64,000 bases of DNA from Azoarcus indigens (GTDB lineage: Bacteria > Pseudomonadota > Gammaproteobacteria > Burkholderiales > Rhodocyclaceae): assembly GCF_004361735.1 (NCBI RefSeq), contig NZ_SNVV01000019.1, forward strand, positions 1 to 64,000, given 5' to 3'. The notes beneath the pieces are model-generated. The model was not told where the DNA came from. It did no database searches and saw only the letters and a program-made list of their open reading frames with translations. Numbering within the stretch: the first letter of the stretch is position 1; each line of letters opens with the position of its first letter. Shown here one piece after another: positions 1-8,143 of this stretch. A program made the position numbers and the translations under genes.

Positions 1-255
1 GTGGCGCTGGTGATCGGCGCCAACGACGTGGTCAATCCGGTGGCGCGCACCGACAAGAGCAGCCCGATCTACGGCATGCCCATCCTGAACGTGGATATGG
101 CGCAGAACGTGATCGTGGTGAAGCGCGGCAAGGGCGCGGGCTACTCGGGGATCGAGAATGCGCTGTTCTACAAGGACAACTGCCGCATGCTCTACGGCAG
201 CGCGCAGCAGGCGATTGCCGAGGTCATTACGCATGTGAAGGCGCTGGAGGGGTAA
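1..255 (+). CDS. pntB: NAD(P) transhydrogenase subunit beta, C-terminal end (partial)
   Basis: This is the last 84 residues of the membrane-bound proton-translocating transhydrogenase beta subunit; the start lies before the window. The visible part is the NADP(H)-binding domain III: VIGANDVVNP near the left edge, then SPIYGMPILNV, VIVVKRGKGAGYSG and ENALFYKDN, all typical of PntB C-termini. The enzyme couples hydride transfer between NADH and NADP+ to proton movement across the inner membrane. It ends at a TAA. The gene is followed by about 340 bases without a convincing ORF that include a long imperfect inverted repeat. Confidence 0.93.
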   Translation: MALVIGANDVVNPVARTDKSSPIYGMPILNVDMAQNVIVVKRGKGAGYSGIENALFYKDNCRMLYGSAQQAIAEVITHVKALEG

Positions 256-595
256 GCGCAGACGCGGGCCCGGGAGACCGGGCTGGCTGCGGGCGCAAGC
301 GCCTGGGCGGCCCTGTTCCCAGCCGGGGGCGGGGCCGTTTGCTTGCGGGGCGGCCGGGCTGCGCGCAGCCGGTCTCCGGGCACGTGGTTTGCTGCCGCTT
401 TTTTAGGCTGTGCCTTACAGCGCTTTGCCTTCAGGGGCTTGGCGCAGTTGTCCACAGCTTCTCCAGTGCGCTGTACACCTTGGCTGGGGAAAACCCTGGG
501 GACCGCAGCGTGGCTATCGAGCGAAGGATGCTCAAGTAAACCCGCCTGCTGGACGTAGACTGGCTACCGCCGCTTTTCTCGTCGCTCTGATCGCC
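256..595. repeat. Non-coding gap with a long imperfect inverted repeat
   Basis: No supported gene lies between pntB and the next ORF. The arms at about 267-289 (GCCCGGGAGACCGGGCTGGC) and 358-382 (GCAGCCGGTCTCCGGGC) are reverse complements with a few mismatches, so the transcript could fold into a large hairpin that may end the pnt operon. Nothing else recognisable was seen. Confidence 0.45.
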
Positions 596-955
596 ATGCG
601 CCGCTCCGTCATCCTGCTGCTGTGTCTGCTGCCCCTGGGAGCCCTGGCTCAGGCGCCGGCGCAGCCCGCTGCGGGCGCCGCACAGGCTGCTGCGGGCGGA
701 GGCCAGGCGGGCGCGCCGCCGACGCTGCCCACGCCGACACCCCGGCCGGAGGTGAGCTGGCGGGATACCAGCAACTATGTCTTCCAGTCGGTGGCACGCA
801 CCACCGAGGATCTGCAGCATGTGGCGTACGCGCTGACGTTGCGCGAGTACTGCTCCAACCGCAAGATTCCGGACGATTTCGTCAAGGACAGGCTGGCGCG
901 CTTCAGTGCCATGACCGGCCGCGAGGAAAGCTGCCGGACGCTGATGGATTATTGA
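596..955 (+). CDS. Small secreted protein of unknown function
   Basis: This is a 119-residue protein that I do not recognise. The ATG at 596 is chosen because it opens directly into a signal peptide (MRRSVILLLCLLPLGALAQ, cleavage likely after ALA). Earlier in-frame starts would put about 60 non-hydrophobic residues before it. After the signal comes an Ala/Gly/Pro-rich low-complexity stretch, then a compact domain with two cysteines (EYCSNRK and EESCRTL) that could form a disulfide in the periplasm. It converges with the GGDEF/EAL gene downstream. The function is unknown. Confidence 0.6.
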   Translation: MRRSVILLLCLLPLGALAQAPAQPAAGAAQAAAGGGQAGAPPTLPTPTPRPEVSWRDTSNYVFQSVARTTEDLQHVAYALTLREYCSNRKIPDDFVKDRLARFSAMTGREESCRTLMDY

Positions 956-981
956 GGCGGCGCTGCGCCGCCGCGCCAGGC

Positions 982-3474
982 TTACTGCAGCCCGTTTTCC
1001 AGCTGACGGCGGGCGAGGAAGGCGGCGAATTCGGCGTCGGTGAGCGGGCGGCCGAACAGCGGGCCCTGCTGCAGGTGGCAGTCCAGCGCGGAGAGGAAGG
1101 CCTGCTGGGCTTCGTCCTCCACGCCGCGGGCGAAGATCGCCAGCCCGAGCGAGGTGGCGAGGTTGGCGATGGCTTCGACGATGGCTTCGCTCTCCTCGCT
1201 CTTGCCCACGTCGCGCACCAGCGCCGGGTCCAGCTTCAGGGCCTGCAGCGGGTAGCGCTTGAGCTTGGGGATGGCGGTGAGGCCGCGGCCGAAGTCGTCT
1301 ATCGCCAGGTGGATGCCCATGCCCGCAAGTTCGGTGAGGGTGGCGACGATGCGGCTGTTGTCTTCCTGCAGTACCTGTTCGTCGAGGTCCAGTTCCAGCC
1401 GGTCGGCGGGCAGGCCGCTGTCGGCCAGCGCGGTGGCGACCCGGCTGACGAAATCCCCCTGCATGATCTGCTCGATGGCGACATTGACCGTCACCATGGG
1501 CTGTCGCCCGCCTTCGAGCGGCCAGCCTACCGCGGCGCGGCAGGCGGCGCGCAGCGCCCAGTCGCCCAGTCGGGCGACCAGGCCGCCGTCGCGGGCGGCG
1601 CCGATGAAGCGGCGGAAGGGAATGAGGCCCAGTTCCGGGTGGTGCCAGCGCAGCAGCGCTTCGCCGGCGCGGATGCTGCCGTCGCGGGCGTCGATCAGCG
1701 GCTGGAAATGCACTTCCAGTTCTTCCCGTTCGATGGCGTAACGCAGCTTGCTCTCGAAGGCCTCGCGCTCGATGCCGGCATCGTCCATTTCCAGCACGTA
1801 GTACTGGTGGTTGTTGCCGCCCAGGCGGCGGGCGTGGGCGAGGGCGGCGTCGGCGTGGCGCAGCAGGGCGTCCAGGGTGTTGCCATCTTCCGGCAGCAGG
1901 GCGATGCCGATGCTGGCGGTGAGCTGCAGGTTATGGCCTTCGGCTTCGAAAGGCAGCGACAGGGTGGCGAGCAGCGCTTCGGCGGCCCGGCCGCATTCGC
2001 TGCTGAGATCGAGGTCCGGTAGCAGGGCGAGGAAGGCGTCGCTGCGTTCGCGCGCCACAATGCAGCCGCGCGGCAGGGCGGCGAGCAGGCGGCGGGCGAT
2101 CTGCTGCAGGAAGGCGTCGCCGACGTTGTCGCCGTATTCGCGGTTGACCGCCTTGAAGTTGTCGATGTCCAGCCGCATCACGCCGACGCTGCAGCGCCGC
2201 TGCCGGGCGCGTTCGGCGGCATCGTCGAAGCGGCGTTCGAACAGCCGGCGGTTGGGCAGGCCGGTGAGGATGTCGTGGTGGGCCAGGTACTCGGTGCGCG
2301 ATTCCGCCTGCCGCTTGGCGGTGAGGTCGGTGAACATCGCGATGTAGTGGCGGGTGGCGCCCTCGTCGTCGCGCACGGCGGTGATGGTGAGCCACTCGGG
2401 GAAGATCTCGCCATTCTTGCGCCGGTTCCAGATCTCGCCCTGCCACTGGCCGGTCTCGTGCAGCGATTGCCACAAGGCGGCATAGAACTCCGGCTCCTGG
2501 CGGCCGGAATTGAGCAGGCCGGGATTCCTGCCGAGCACGTCTTCGCGGCTGTAGCCGGTGATATCGGTGAAGGCGCGGTTGACGGCAACGATGCGGTTGT
2601 TGGCATCGCTGACGAGGATGGCCTGGCTGGCGGCGTCGAACACGTCCAGCGGCACATGCACCGCGCTGCCTTGCGGGGTGGCAGGGGAGGGTTCCGGTGC
2701 CGGCGCGGGCAGCGTGGGGATTGCCTGGCCGAGCGGCGGCAGCACCAGCAGCCGCCAGCCGGCCTGCGGGCCAGCGAGCACGCGGGCGGTGAGTTCTTCG
2801 TCACCCGCCTGCGGGCGCAAGCGGGCTAGCGGCGGGGCATCCGCCGCCGGCCACTCCAGGCCCAGGCGCTCGCCGGCCAGCCGGCCGACCAGTTCTTCCC
2901 GACCCAGGCCCAGGGTGGTGATGGCGGCGGCGTTGGCGGCGCAGATGCGGTCGCCGTCATCCACCACGATGACCGGCTGCAGCAGTGCGGCGGCCAGCCG
3001 GGGCCAGACGGTGTCGGCGGGCGGCGTCGGGTCCAGGCTGGAGACTTCCGGCGCGGTCTCGGCCAGCAGGTCGGGGCTGAGGATCAGCGCATGGATGCCG
3101 GGGCGCAGGCGCGCGGCGGCGACGAAGCGGAAATCGCGGTGGCGGCCCCCCGGCAGGGCGACGCGCAGGCTGCCGCGCATCTCGCCCTGGATGAAAAGGC
3201 GGGCGCGGGCGTCGAGGAAGGCGCGTTCGGAGAGGAAGAGCTCGGACAGCGGCTGCCCGGCGATCTGCCGGTAGTCCCGCTCCAGCAGCCGGCAGGCGGC
3301 GCTGTTGGCGTCGATGATGACCTCGTCGCCGGTGACGATCAGGCCCTCGTCGAGCAGTTCTAGCAGGGCGAGATAAACCCCGGTTTCCGCGCCTTCCGAT
3401 AGGTCGGGCACGAAGGGCTCTTCGGGGTTTTCCTTGCCTCTGTGATGGCCTGCAGGGTTCATCGGCGGCAGCAT
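982..3474 (-). CDS. Triple PAS - degenerate GGDEF - EAL signalling protein
   Basis: This 830-residue cytoplasmic cyclic-di-GMP protein has no clear membrane segment. PAS-type sensor domains lie at about 30-135, 155-255 and 275-390; the third is followed by the usual linker into a GGDEF domain (about 395-560) and an EAL domain (about 570-825). The GGDEF active site reads RERSDAF (residues 475-481), so both glycines and the catalytic glutamate are gone and cyclase activity is not expected. The EAL domain keeps E605 (EALLRW), N664, DD726-727, K747, E786 and Q803. The usual metal-ligand glutamate of the LELEITE motif is Asp696 (LELDLDE). It is probably a phosphodiesterase or a c-di-GMP sensor. 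The ligand of the PAS domains cannot be told from sequence. Confidence 0.9.
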   Translation of the reverse strand: MLPPMNPAGHHRGKENPEEPFVPDLSEGAETGVYLALLELLDEGLIVTGDEVIIDANSAACRLLERDYRQIAGQPLSELFLSERAFLDARARLFIQGEMRGSLRVALPGGRHRDFRFVAAARLRPGIHALILSPDLLAETAPEVSSLDPTPPADTVWPRLAAALLQPVIVVDDGDRICAANAAAITTLGLGREELVGRLAGERLGLEWPAADAPPLARLRPQAGDEELTARVLAGPQAGWRLLVLPPLGQAIPTLPAPAPEPSPATPQGSAVHVPLDVFDAASQAILVSDANNRIVAVNRAFTDITGYSREDVLGRNPGLLNSGRQEPEFYAALWQSLHETGQWQGEIWNRRKNGEIFPEWLTITAVRDDEGATRHYIAMFTDLTAKRQAESRTEYLAHHDILTGLPNRRLFERRFDDAAERARQRRCSVGVMRLDIDNFKAVNREYGDNVGDAFLQQIARRLLAALPRGCIVARERSDAFLALLPDLDLSSECGRAAEALLATLSLPFEAEGHNLQLTASIGIALLPEDGNTLDALLRHADAALAHARRLGGNNHQYYVLEMDDAGIEREAFESKLRYAIEREELEVHFQPLIDARDGSIRAGEALLRWHHPELGLIPFRRFIGAARDGGLVARLGDWALRAACRAAVGWPLEGGRQPMVTVNVAIEQIMQGDFVSRVATALADSGLPADRLELDLDEQVLQEDNSRIVATLTELAGMGIHLAIDDFGRGLTAIPKLKRYPLQALKLDPALVRDVGKSEESEAIVEAIANLATSLGLAIFARGVEDEAQQAFLSALDCHLQQGPLFGRPLTDAEFAAFLARRQLENGLQ

Positions 3475-3561
3475 TCCAAGTGTCTGATCACTTAACGGCG
3501 GGTGACCAGAATACTTGAAGCCCCTTGTTTCAAGCCGGCGAATAGCCGGGCTTAGCCCGCC

Positions 3562-5040
3562 TTATTTCCGCCCGATGCCGCCCAGCAGGTAGGCGAGGGG
3601 CCGTTGCTGCCGGCGCGGCGCTGTTGCGCCGGAGACACTGCCGGAGGGCTGGCCCTCAGTAACAGTGTTGCTGGCCTGGGTGGTCACAGGGCTGTGTTTC
3701 GGTTCGTAGGGCTTGCTGAAATCGAAGCCATCCGCCGCGATGGTGGAGCGCTGCCGGCGGTTCTCGCTGCGCGGTGGCCGGGCCGCGGCACCTTCGTTGC
3801 GCGGGGTGCGACTGCGCTCAGGCGCGGCTTCTTCCGTGGCCGGGGTTGCAGATCGGCGGCCGCGGCCGCCCCTGCTGCCGGCTTCCGCGAATTCGGGTTC
3901 CGGCTCGAAGCCGGGCACGATCTCCTGCGGAATCTCCAGCTTGATCAGCTTCTGGATCTCGGCCAGGCGCTGCTTCTCCTCGGCGCAGACCAGCGACACC
4001 GCGTTGCCCTGGTGGCCGGCGCGACCGGTACGGCCGATGCGGTGCACATAGTCTTCGGCGGTATGCGGCAGCTCGAAGTTGATCACGTACGGCAGCTCGT
4101 CGATGTCGATACCGCGGGCGGCGACGTCGGTGGCCACCAGCACCCGCAGGCGGCCGCTCTTGAAGGCTTCCAGCGTTTCGGTGCGCTGTTGCTGGCCCTT
4201 GTCGCCGTGGATGGCATCGGCGGAGATCTCATGGCGGGTCAGGAAGTGGGCGAGGCGGCCGCAGGCGAGCTTGGTGTCGACGAAGACCAAGGCCTGGGTG
4301 TCCGGCTGGTGGCGCAGCAGGTGGGCGAGCAGATTGCGCTTGAGCCCGGCGGAAACCGGATGCACCCGGTGGGTGATGGTTTCCGACACCATGTTGCGGC
4401 GCGCGACTTCGATCAGCTGCGGGTTCTTCAGCATCTGGTCGGCGAGCTTCTTGATCTCGTCCGAGAAGGTGGCGGAGAACAGCAGGCTCTGGCGGCTGGC
4501 CGGCAGCAGCGACAGGATGCGCTTGATGTCCGGGATGAAGCCCATGTCCAGCATGCGGTCGGCTTCGTCCAGCACCAGCACTTCGACCTGGCTGAGGTTG
4601 ATCGTCTTCTGCTGCACGTGGTCCAGCAGGCGGCCGGGGGTGGCGATGACGATCTCGATGCCGCGGCGCAGTTCCTGGATCTGCGGGTTCATGTCCACCC
4701 CGCCGTAGATGCAGGTGGCGCGCAGCGGCAGGTACTTGCTGTAGGTCTTGACCGATTCGAACACCTGCATCGCCAGTTCGCGGGTCGGCGCCAGGATGAG
4801 CGCCCGGGTCTGGTGGCGGGCGGGCGAGGTGCTGGTGCTGGCGTGGCGCGCCAGGCGGTTCAGCAGCGGCAGGGTGAAGCCGGCGGTTTTACCGGTGCCG
4901 GTCTGGGCGCCGCCCATCACGTCGTGGCCGGCGATGACCGTGGGGATGGCCTGGCGCTGGATGGGGGTGGGTTCGCTGTAGCCGGCGTCGGCAACAGCGC
5001 GCTGCAGTTCGGGGATGAGGCCGAGGTCGGCGAAACTCAT
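3562..5040 (-). CDS. rhlE: ATP-dependent DEAD-box RNA helicase
   Basis: This 492-residue helicase has the complete motif set: Q motif (PTPIQRQAIP), Walker A AQTGTGKT, PTRELAMQ, TPGRLLDH, DEAD (VLDEADRMLDMGF), SAT, and C-terminal ARGIDIDELPYVI and HRIGRTGRAG. The core ends near residue 370. It is followed by a low-complexity Arg/Ser/Pro-rich tail, as in RhlE proteins involved in ribosome assembly and RNA turnover. The start at 5040 gives MSFADLGL, the normal family N-terminus. The gene is transcribed alone, away from rlmM by about 240 bases. Confidence 0.95.
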   Translation of the reverse strand: MSFADLGLIPELQRAVADAGYSEPTPIQRQAIPTVIAGHDVMGGAQTGTGKTAGFTLPLLNRLARHASTSTSPARHQTRALILAPTRELAMQVFESVKTYSKYLPLRATCIYGGVDMNPQIQELRRGIEIVIATPGRLLDHVQQKTINLSQVEVLVLDEADRMLDMGFIPDIKRILSLLPASRQSLLFSATFSDEIKKLADQMLKNPQLIEVARRNMVSETITHRVHPVSAGLKRNLLAHLLRHQPDTQALVFVDTKLACGRLAHFLTRHEISADAIHGDKGQQQRTETLEAFKSGRLRVLVATDVAARGIDIDELPYVINFELPHTAEDYVHRIGRTGRAGHQGNAVSLVCAEEKQRLAEIQKLIKLEIPQEIVPGFEPEPEFAEAGSRGGRGRRSATPATEEAAPERSRTPRNEGAAARPPRSENRRQRSTIAADGFDFSKPYEPKHSPVTTQASNTVTEGQPSGSVSGATAPRRQQRPLAYLLGGIGRK

Positions 5041-5278
5041 GGGCGCTTTCTTGTTGGGTGACCGGCCGCGGGCGCGGCGCAGGACGCGGCGGATGCCGCA
5101 GAGCGCAGACCGGGACAGGAAACGCCTCGGAAGGACTCGCGCCAGCCGGCAGGCCGGGTGCAGGTAAAGCGCTGATTATACACGGCCCGCGGTCGGTATC
5201 CGTGGTGAATGCCGCGGCGGGGGCCGGAATCGGCTGCAGCGGCACCAACTCCTGCCCGCCGGGGCCGCGGCGACGGGC

Positions 5279-6370
5279 TTATTTCTTCAGCGTGAGATAG
5301 GCGGTGACTTCTTCGCGGTCGTGGTAAAGCTGCTTGATGCGCAGCTCGTACGGGCCGATGCTGGCGAGCCGCTTGCGGATCAGCTCGCGGCACTGTTCCA
5401 CCGCGTCCAGCCGGCGCTTCATCGGCAGCTTGAGATTGAAGATGGTGTGGCGGCAGCGCCCGGTGGCGATCCATTCCGCCATCAGCGAGGCGATGCGCGA
5501 GGGCTGCTCCACCATGTCGCACACCATCCAGTCCACCGTGCGCTGCGGCCGCCAGGTGAAGCCGTCTGCACGCAGGTGCTCCACCATCTCGGTGGCCATC
5601 ACGCTGTCGCGCAGCGGGCCGTTGTCGACCGCGGTGACGCGGATGCCGCGGCTGGCGAGCTGCCAGGTCCAGCCGCCTGGTGCGGCGCCGAGGTCCACCG
5701 CGCGCATGCCGGCGCGCAGATGCTTTTCGCGCTCTTCGTCGCTCAGTAGCGTCATGAAGGCTTCGGCCAGCTTGAGGGTGGAGCGGCTGGGGGCGCTGGA
5801 AGGCATGCGCAGGCGCGGAATGCCCATCGGCCACGGCGAGGCGCGGCCGGGCAGGGCGGCGGCCAGCCAGGCGGTGTTGGCGTCCGGGAACATCACATGC
5901 AGTTCGGGGAAGCCGGGCTTGCCCAGGCGCAGCGCGGCGGCTTTTTCCAGCGCGCGGGTGAGCGGTTCGGTGAAGCGGCGGCAGAAGCCGGAGCGCTGCT
6001 TGGCTTCGTCGGTGTCCGGCGTTTCCAGCACTACGCCGGAGAAGCGCTGGCCGCAGCCTTTCACCGCGGTGACCAGCGGCGTGGCGCGGTCACGCTCCGG
6101 CAGGTCTTCCACGCGGTCGAACCAGAGCAGCAGTTGGCGGGCGAACACCGGGCGCAGCCAGTCGGCGCGCTCGCCTAGGGCGAATACCGGCACCGGCTCG
6201 AAGGTTTCGAACACCGCGTAGCCGGTGTTGGGCTCGGCGCGGACGTAGCCGATGAGGCCGGCGTCGGCGGCGAGGTCGTCGATCTCGGCGGCGACTTCCT
6301 TCTCGAAGCCGGGGCGGCAATAAGCGAGCAGGCCCGAGATGGAGAAGCTGGAGAGAGGGGATTGGGACAT
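5279..6370 (-). CDS. rlmM: 23S rRNA 2'-O-ribose methyltransferase (C2498)
   Basis: This is a 363-residue SAM-dependent methyltransferase that modifies C2498 of 23S rRNA. The Rossmann SAM motif DLGAAPGGWTWQL, followed by VTAVDNGPL and a WMVCDMVEQP segment, matches RlmM. The N-terminal THUMP-like part (YCRPGFEKEVAAEI) is present. The ATG at 6370 (MSQSPLSSFS) is chosen. The frame stays open to 6859, but that extension would overlap the divergent aldo-keto reductase and has no family resemblance. Confidence 0.92.
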   Translation of the reverse strand: MSQSPLSSFSISGLLAYCRPGFEKEVAAEIDDLAADAGLIGYVRAEPNTGYAVFETFEPVPVFALGERADWLRPVFARQLLLWFDRVEDLPERDRATPLVTAVKGCGQRFSGVVLETPDTDEAKQRSGFCRRFTEPLTRALEKAAALRLGKPGFPELHVMFPDANTAWLAAALPGRASPWPMGIPRLRMPSSAPSRSTLKLAEAFMTLLSDEEREKHLRAGMRAVDLGAAPGGWTWQLASRGIRVTAVDNGPLRDSVMATEMVEHLRADGFTWRPQRTVDWMVCDMVEQPSRIASLMAEWIATGRCRHTIFNLKLPMKRRLDAVEQCRELIRKRLASIGPYELRIKQLYHDREEVTAYLTLKK

Positions 6371-6479
6371 CGGCAGGGCGCCTGGAGGCGCTGAAGTATC
6401 ATCGGGCGAAGGCGCGAATGATATGTCGCCGCGGCCCGCCAGGCGAGCCGCGGCTTTACCCGACGGGAGGAACAGACGG

Positions 6480-7532
6480 ATGGCGCAGCGCGCAATGGGG
6501 TATCGCAGGCTGGGGCAGGATGGGCCGCAAGTGTCGGCGATCTGCCTGGGCACGATGACCTTCGGCCAGCAGAACGACGAGGCGGAAAGCCATGCCCAGC
6601 TCGACCGCGCTTTCGAGCGCGGCATCAATTTCATCGACACCGCCGAGATGTACCCGGTGCCGACCCGCGCCGAAACCAGCGGCGCCACCGAGCGCATCGT
6701 CGGCAGTTGGCTGGCGCGCCAGCCGCGGGAGAAGGTGGTGCTGGCGACCAAGGCCGCCGGCCCCGCCCGCAGCCTGGGCTGGATCCGCGGCGGCCCGCTG
6801 GCGCTGGACCGCGATAACCTGCGGGCGGCGGTGGAGGCCTGCCTGAAGCGGCTGCGCACCGATTACATCGACCTCTATCAACTGCACTGGCCGGAGCGCA
6901 ACCAGCCGATGTTCGGCCAGTGGCAGTACGAGCCGGAGAAGGAGCGGGACTGCACGCCCATCCGCACTCAGCTGGAGGCGCTGGCGGAACTGGTGGCCGA
7001 GGGCAAGGTGCGCCACGTCGGCCTGTCCAACGAGCATCCCTGGGGGGTGATGGAGTTCGTGCGCCTGGCGCGGGAGCATGGCCTGCCGCGGGTGGTATCC
7101 ACCCAGAACGCCTACAGCCTGCTGAACCGCGTCTATGAGTACGGGCTGGCGGAAACCTGCCACCGCGAGCAGGTCGGCTTGCTGGCCTATTCGCCGCTGG
7201 CCTTCGGGCTGCTGTCGGGCAAGTACCTGAAGGACACCGGCGCCAGTGGCCGCATCACCCTGTTCGAAGGCTTTGGCCAGCGCTACAGCAAGCCGAATGT
7301 GGCGCCGGCGGTGCAGGCCTATGCCGAGCTGGCGGCGGCGCACGGTTTGACCCCGACGCAGCTGGCACTGGCCTTCACCTACCGGCGCTGGTGCGTGGCC
7401 AGCACCATCATCGGCGCCACCTCGCTGGCGCAGCTTGATCAGAACCTGGATGCCTGGGATGTGGACGTCACGCCGGAACTGGCGGCGGCCATAGACGCGA
7501 TCCACTTGCGCTATACCAATCCGGCGCCTTGA
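6480..7532 (+). CDS. tas: Tas-like NADP-dependent aldo-keto reductase
   Basis: This 350-residue (beta/alpha)8 oxidoreductase closely resembles E. coli Tas. The catalytic tetrad is visible: Asp and Tyr in FIDTAEMYPVP, Lys in VLATKAAG, and His in LYQLHWPERN. The C-terminal cofactor site STIIGATSLAQL is also present. The start at 6480 is preceded by GGGAGGA at a suitable distance; ATG 6495 (MGYRRL) is an alternative that better matches the usual N-terminus. It is divergent from rlmM. The substrate is unknown. Confidence 0.88.
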   Translation: MAQRAMGYRRLGQDGPQVSAICLGTMTFGQQNDEAESHAQLDRAFERGINFIDTAEMYPVPTRAETSGATERIVGSWLARQPREKVVLATKAAGPARSLGWIRGGPLALDRDNLRAAVEACLKRLRTDYIDLYQLHWPERNQPMFGQWQYEPEKERDCTPIRTQLEALAELVAEGKVRHVGLSNEHPWGVMEFVRLAREHGLPRVVSTQNAYSLLNRVYEYGLAETCHREQVGLLAYSPLAFGLLSGKYLKDTGASGRITLFEGFGQRYSKPNVAPAVQAYAELAAAHGLTPTQLALAFTYRRWCVASTIIGATSLAQLDQNLDAWDVDVTPELAAAIDAIHLRYTNPAP

Positions 7533-7578
7533 GGCCAGGGCAGGGCGGCGCTGTGCCGCCTTGCTGCCACCACTCAAT

Positions 7579-7615
7579 TCGTTGAGCCGGACTGTGCCTG
7601 AGCCTGTTCAGTGTG
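7579..7615. repeat. Dispersed intergenic repeat element, isolated copy
   Basis: Read on the minus strand this holds CTGAACAGGCTCAG followed closely by AGTCCG. The same elements occur in the repeat mosaic at 21475-21504. It lies between convergent genes and runs into the 3' end of the next one. Confidence 0.45.
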
Positions 7616-7949
7616 CCGCGGCGGCCGGTGCCGCCGGTGCCGCCTTCGGCGGCGGCACCGTCTGCGGCAGCTGCGATGGAACGACGTCTATCTTGTGCTC
7701 CATCATGTAGTCGTTCATGTCCTTCCAGCCGGCGAAGACGAAGGACTTCTGCGCCGACGGGTTGAGCACGTAGCAGTCTTCCAGCGAGCGGCCGGAATAG
7801 CGGCAGGCGCTGCCGATGGCGCGGCCTTCGGCTTCCGCCTCGGCGGCCTCCTTCTTCGGATTCGGCAGTTCGAGCGCGGCGCCTATCTGGTCGCAGCCGC
7901 CCAGTACAGGCGCAAGGAGCAGCAGAAAGGTGGCAAGTGAGGTGCGCAT
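7608..7949 (-). CDS. Small putative lipoprotein of unknown function
   Basis: This 113-residue protein starts at ATG 7949, directly before a lipoprotein signal peptide with lipobox LGGC (Cys at about residue 19). The mature part has two further cysteines (SACRYSG and EDCYVL), a conserved-looking block SFVFAGWKDMNDYMMEHKI, and an Ala/Pro-rich tail. The longer reading to 8072 has no signal sequence at its N-terminus. It is convergent with the tas-like gene and divergent from the solute-binding protein. The function is not recognised; an envelope lipoprotein is the safe call. Confidence 0.65.
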   Translation of the reverse strand: MRTSLATFLLLLAPVLGGCDQIGAALELPNPKKEAAEAEAEGRAIGSACRYSGRSLEDCYVLNPSAQKSFVFAGWKDMNDYMMEHKIDVVPSQLPQTVPPPKAAPAAPAAAAH

Positions 7950-8143
7950 GATGGCTTCGGTGTTTCCGGGCGGTGACCTGGGAAGCATAACGTCACTACC
8001 CGGGGAAATCTTGATCCGGCGGCGGGCGCATGGGCAGCGGGCCGCGTTACATTTTCCGCCCGCGCGCGCCAAACGGCGGAAGTCTATAATCGCCGCCGAT
8101 CCGGTTCCGGATTTCCTACATGCTCACGAGAGTACGTAACACC

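Noticed and set aside
448-456. DnaA-box-like TTGTCCACA
   Set aside because: It is a single imperfect copy with no AT-rich region, other boxes or dnaA/dnaN genes nearby, so there is no support for an origin.
622-2022. 466-codon plus-strand ORF
   Set aside because: It lies opposite the GGDEF/EAL gene and has the low-complexity Gly/Ala/Arg composition of antisense frames in GC-rich DNA. The minus-strand protein has clear domains.
6371-6859. N-terminal extension of rlmM
   Set aside because: The extension overlaps the divergent aldo-keto reductase and is not found in RlmM. ATG 6370 gives the family N-terminus.
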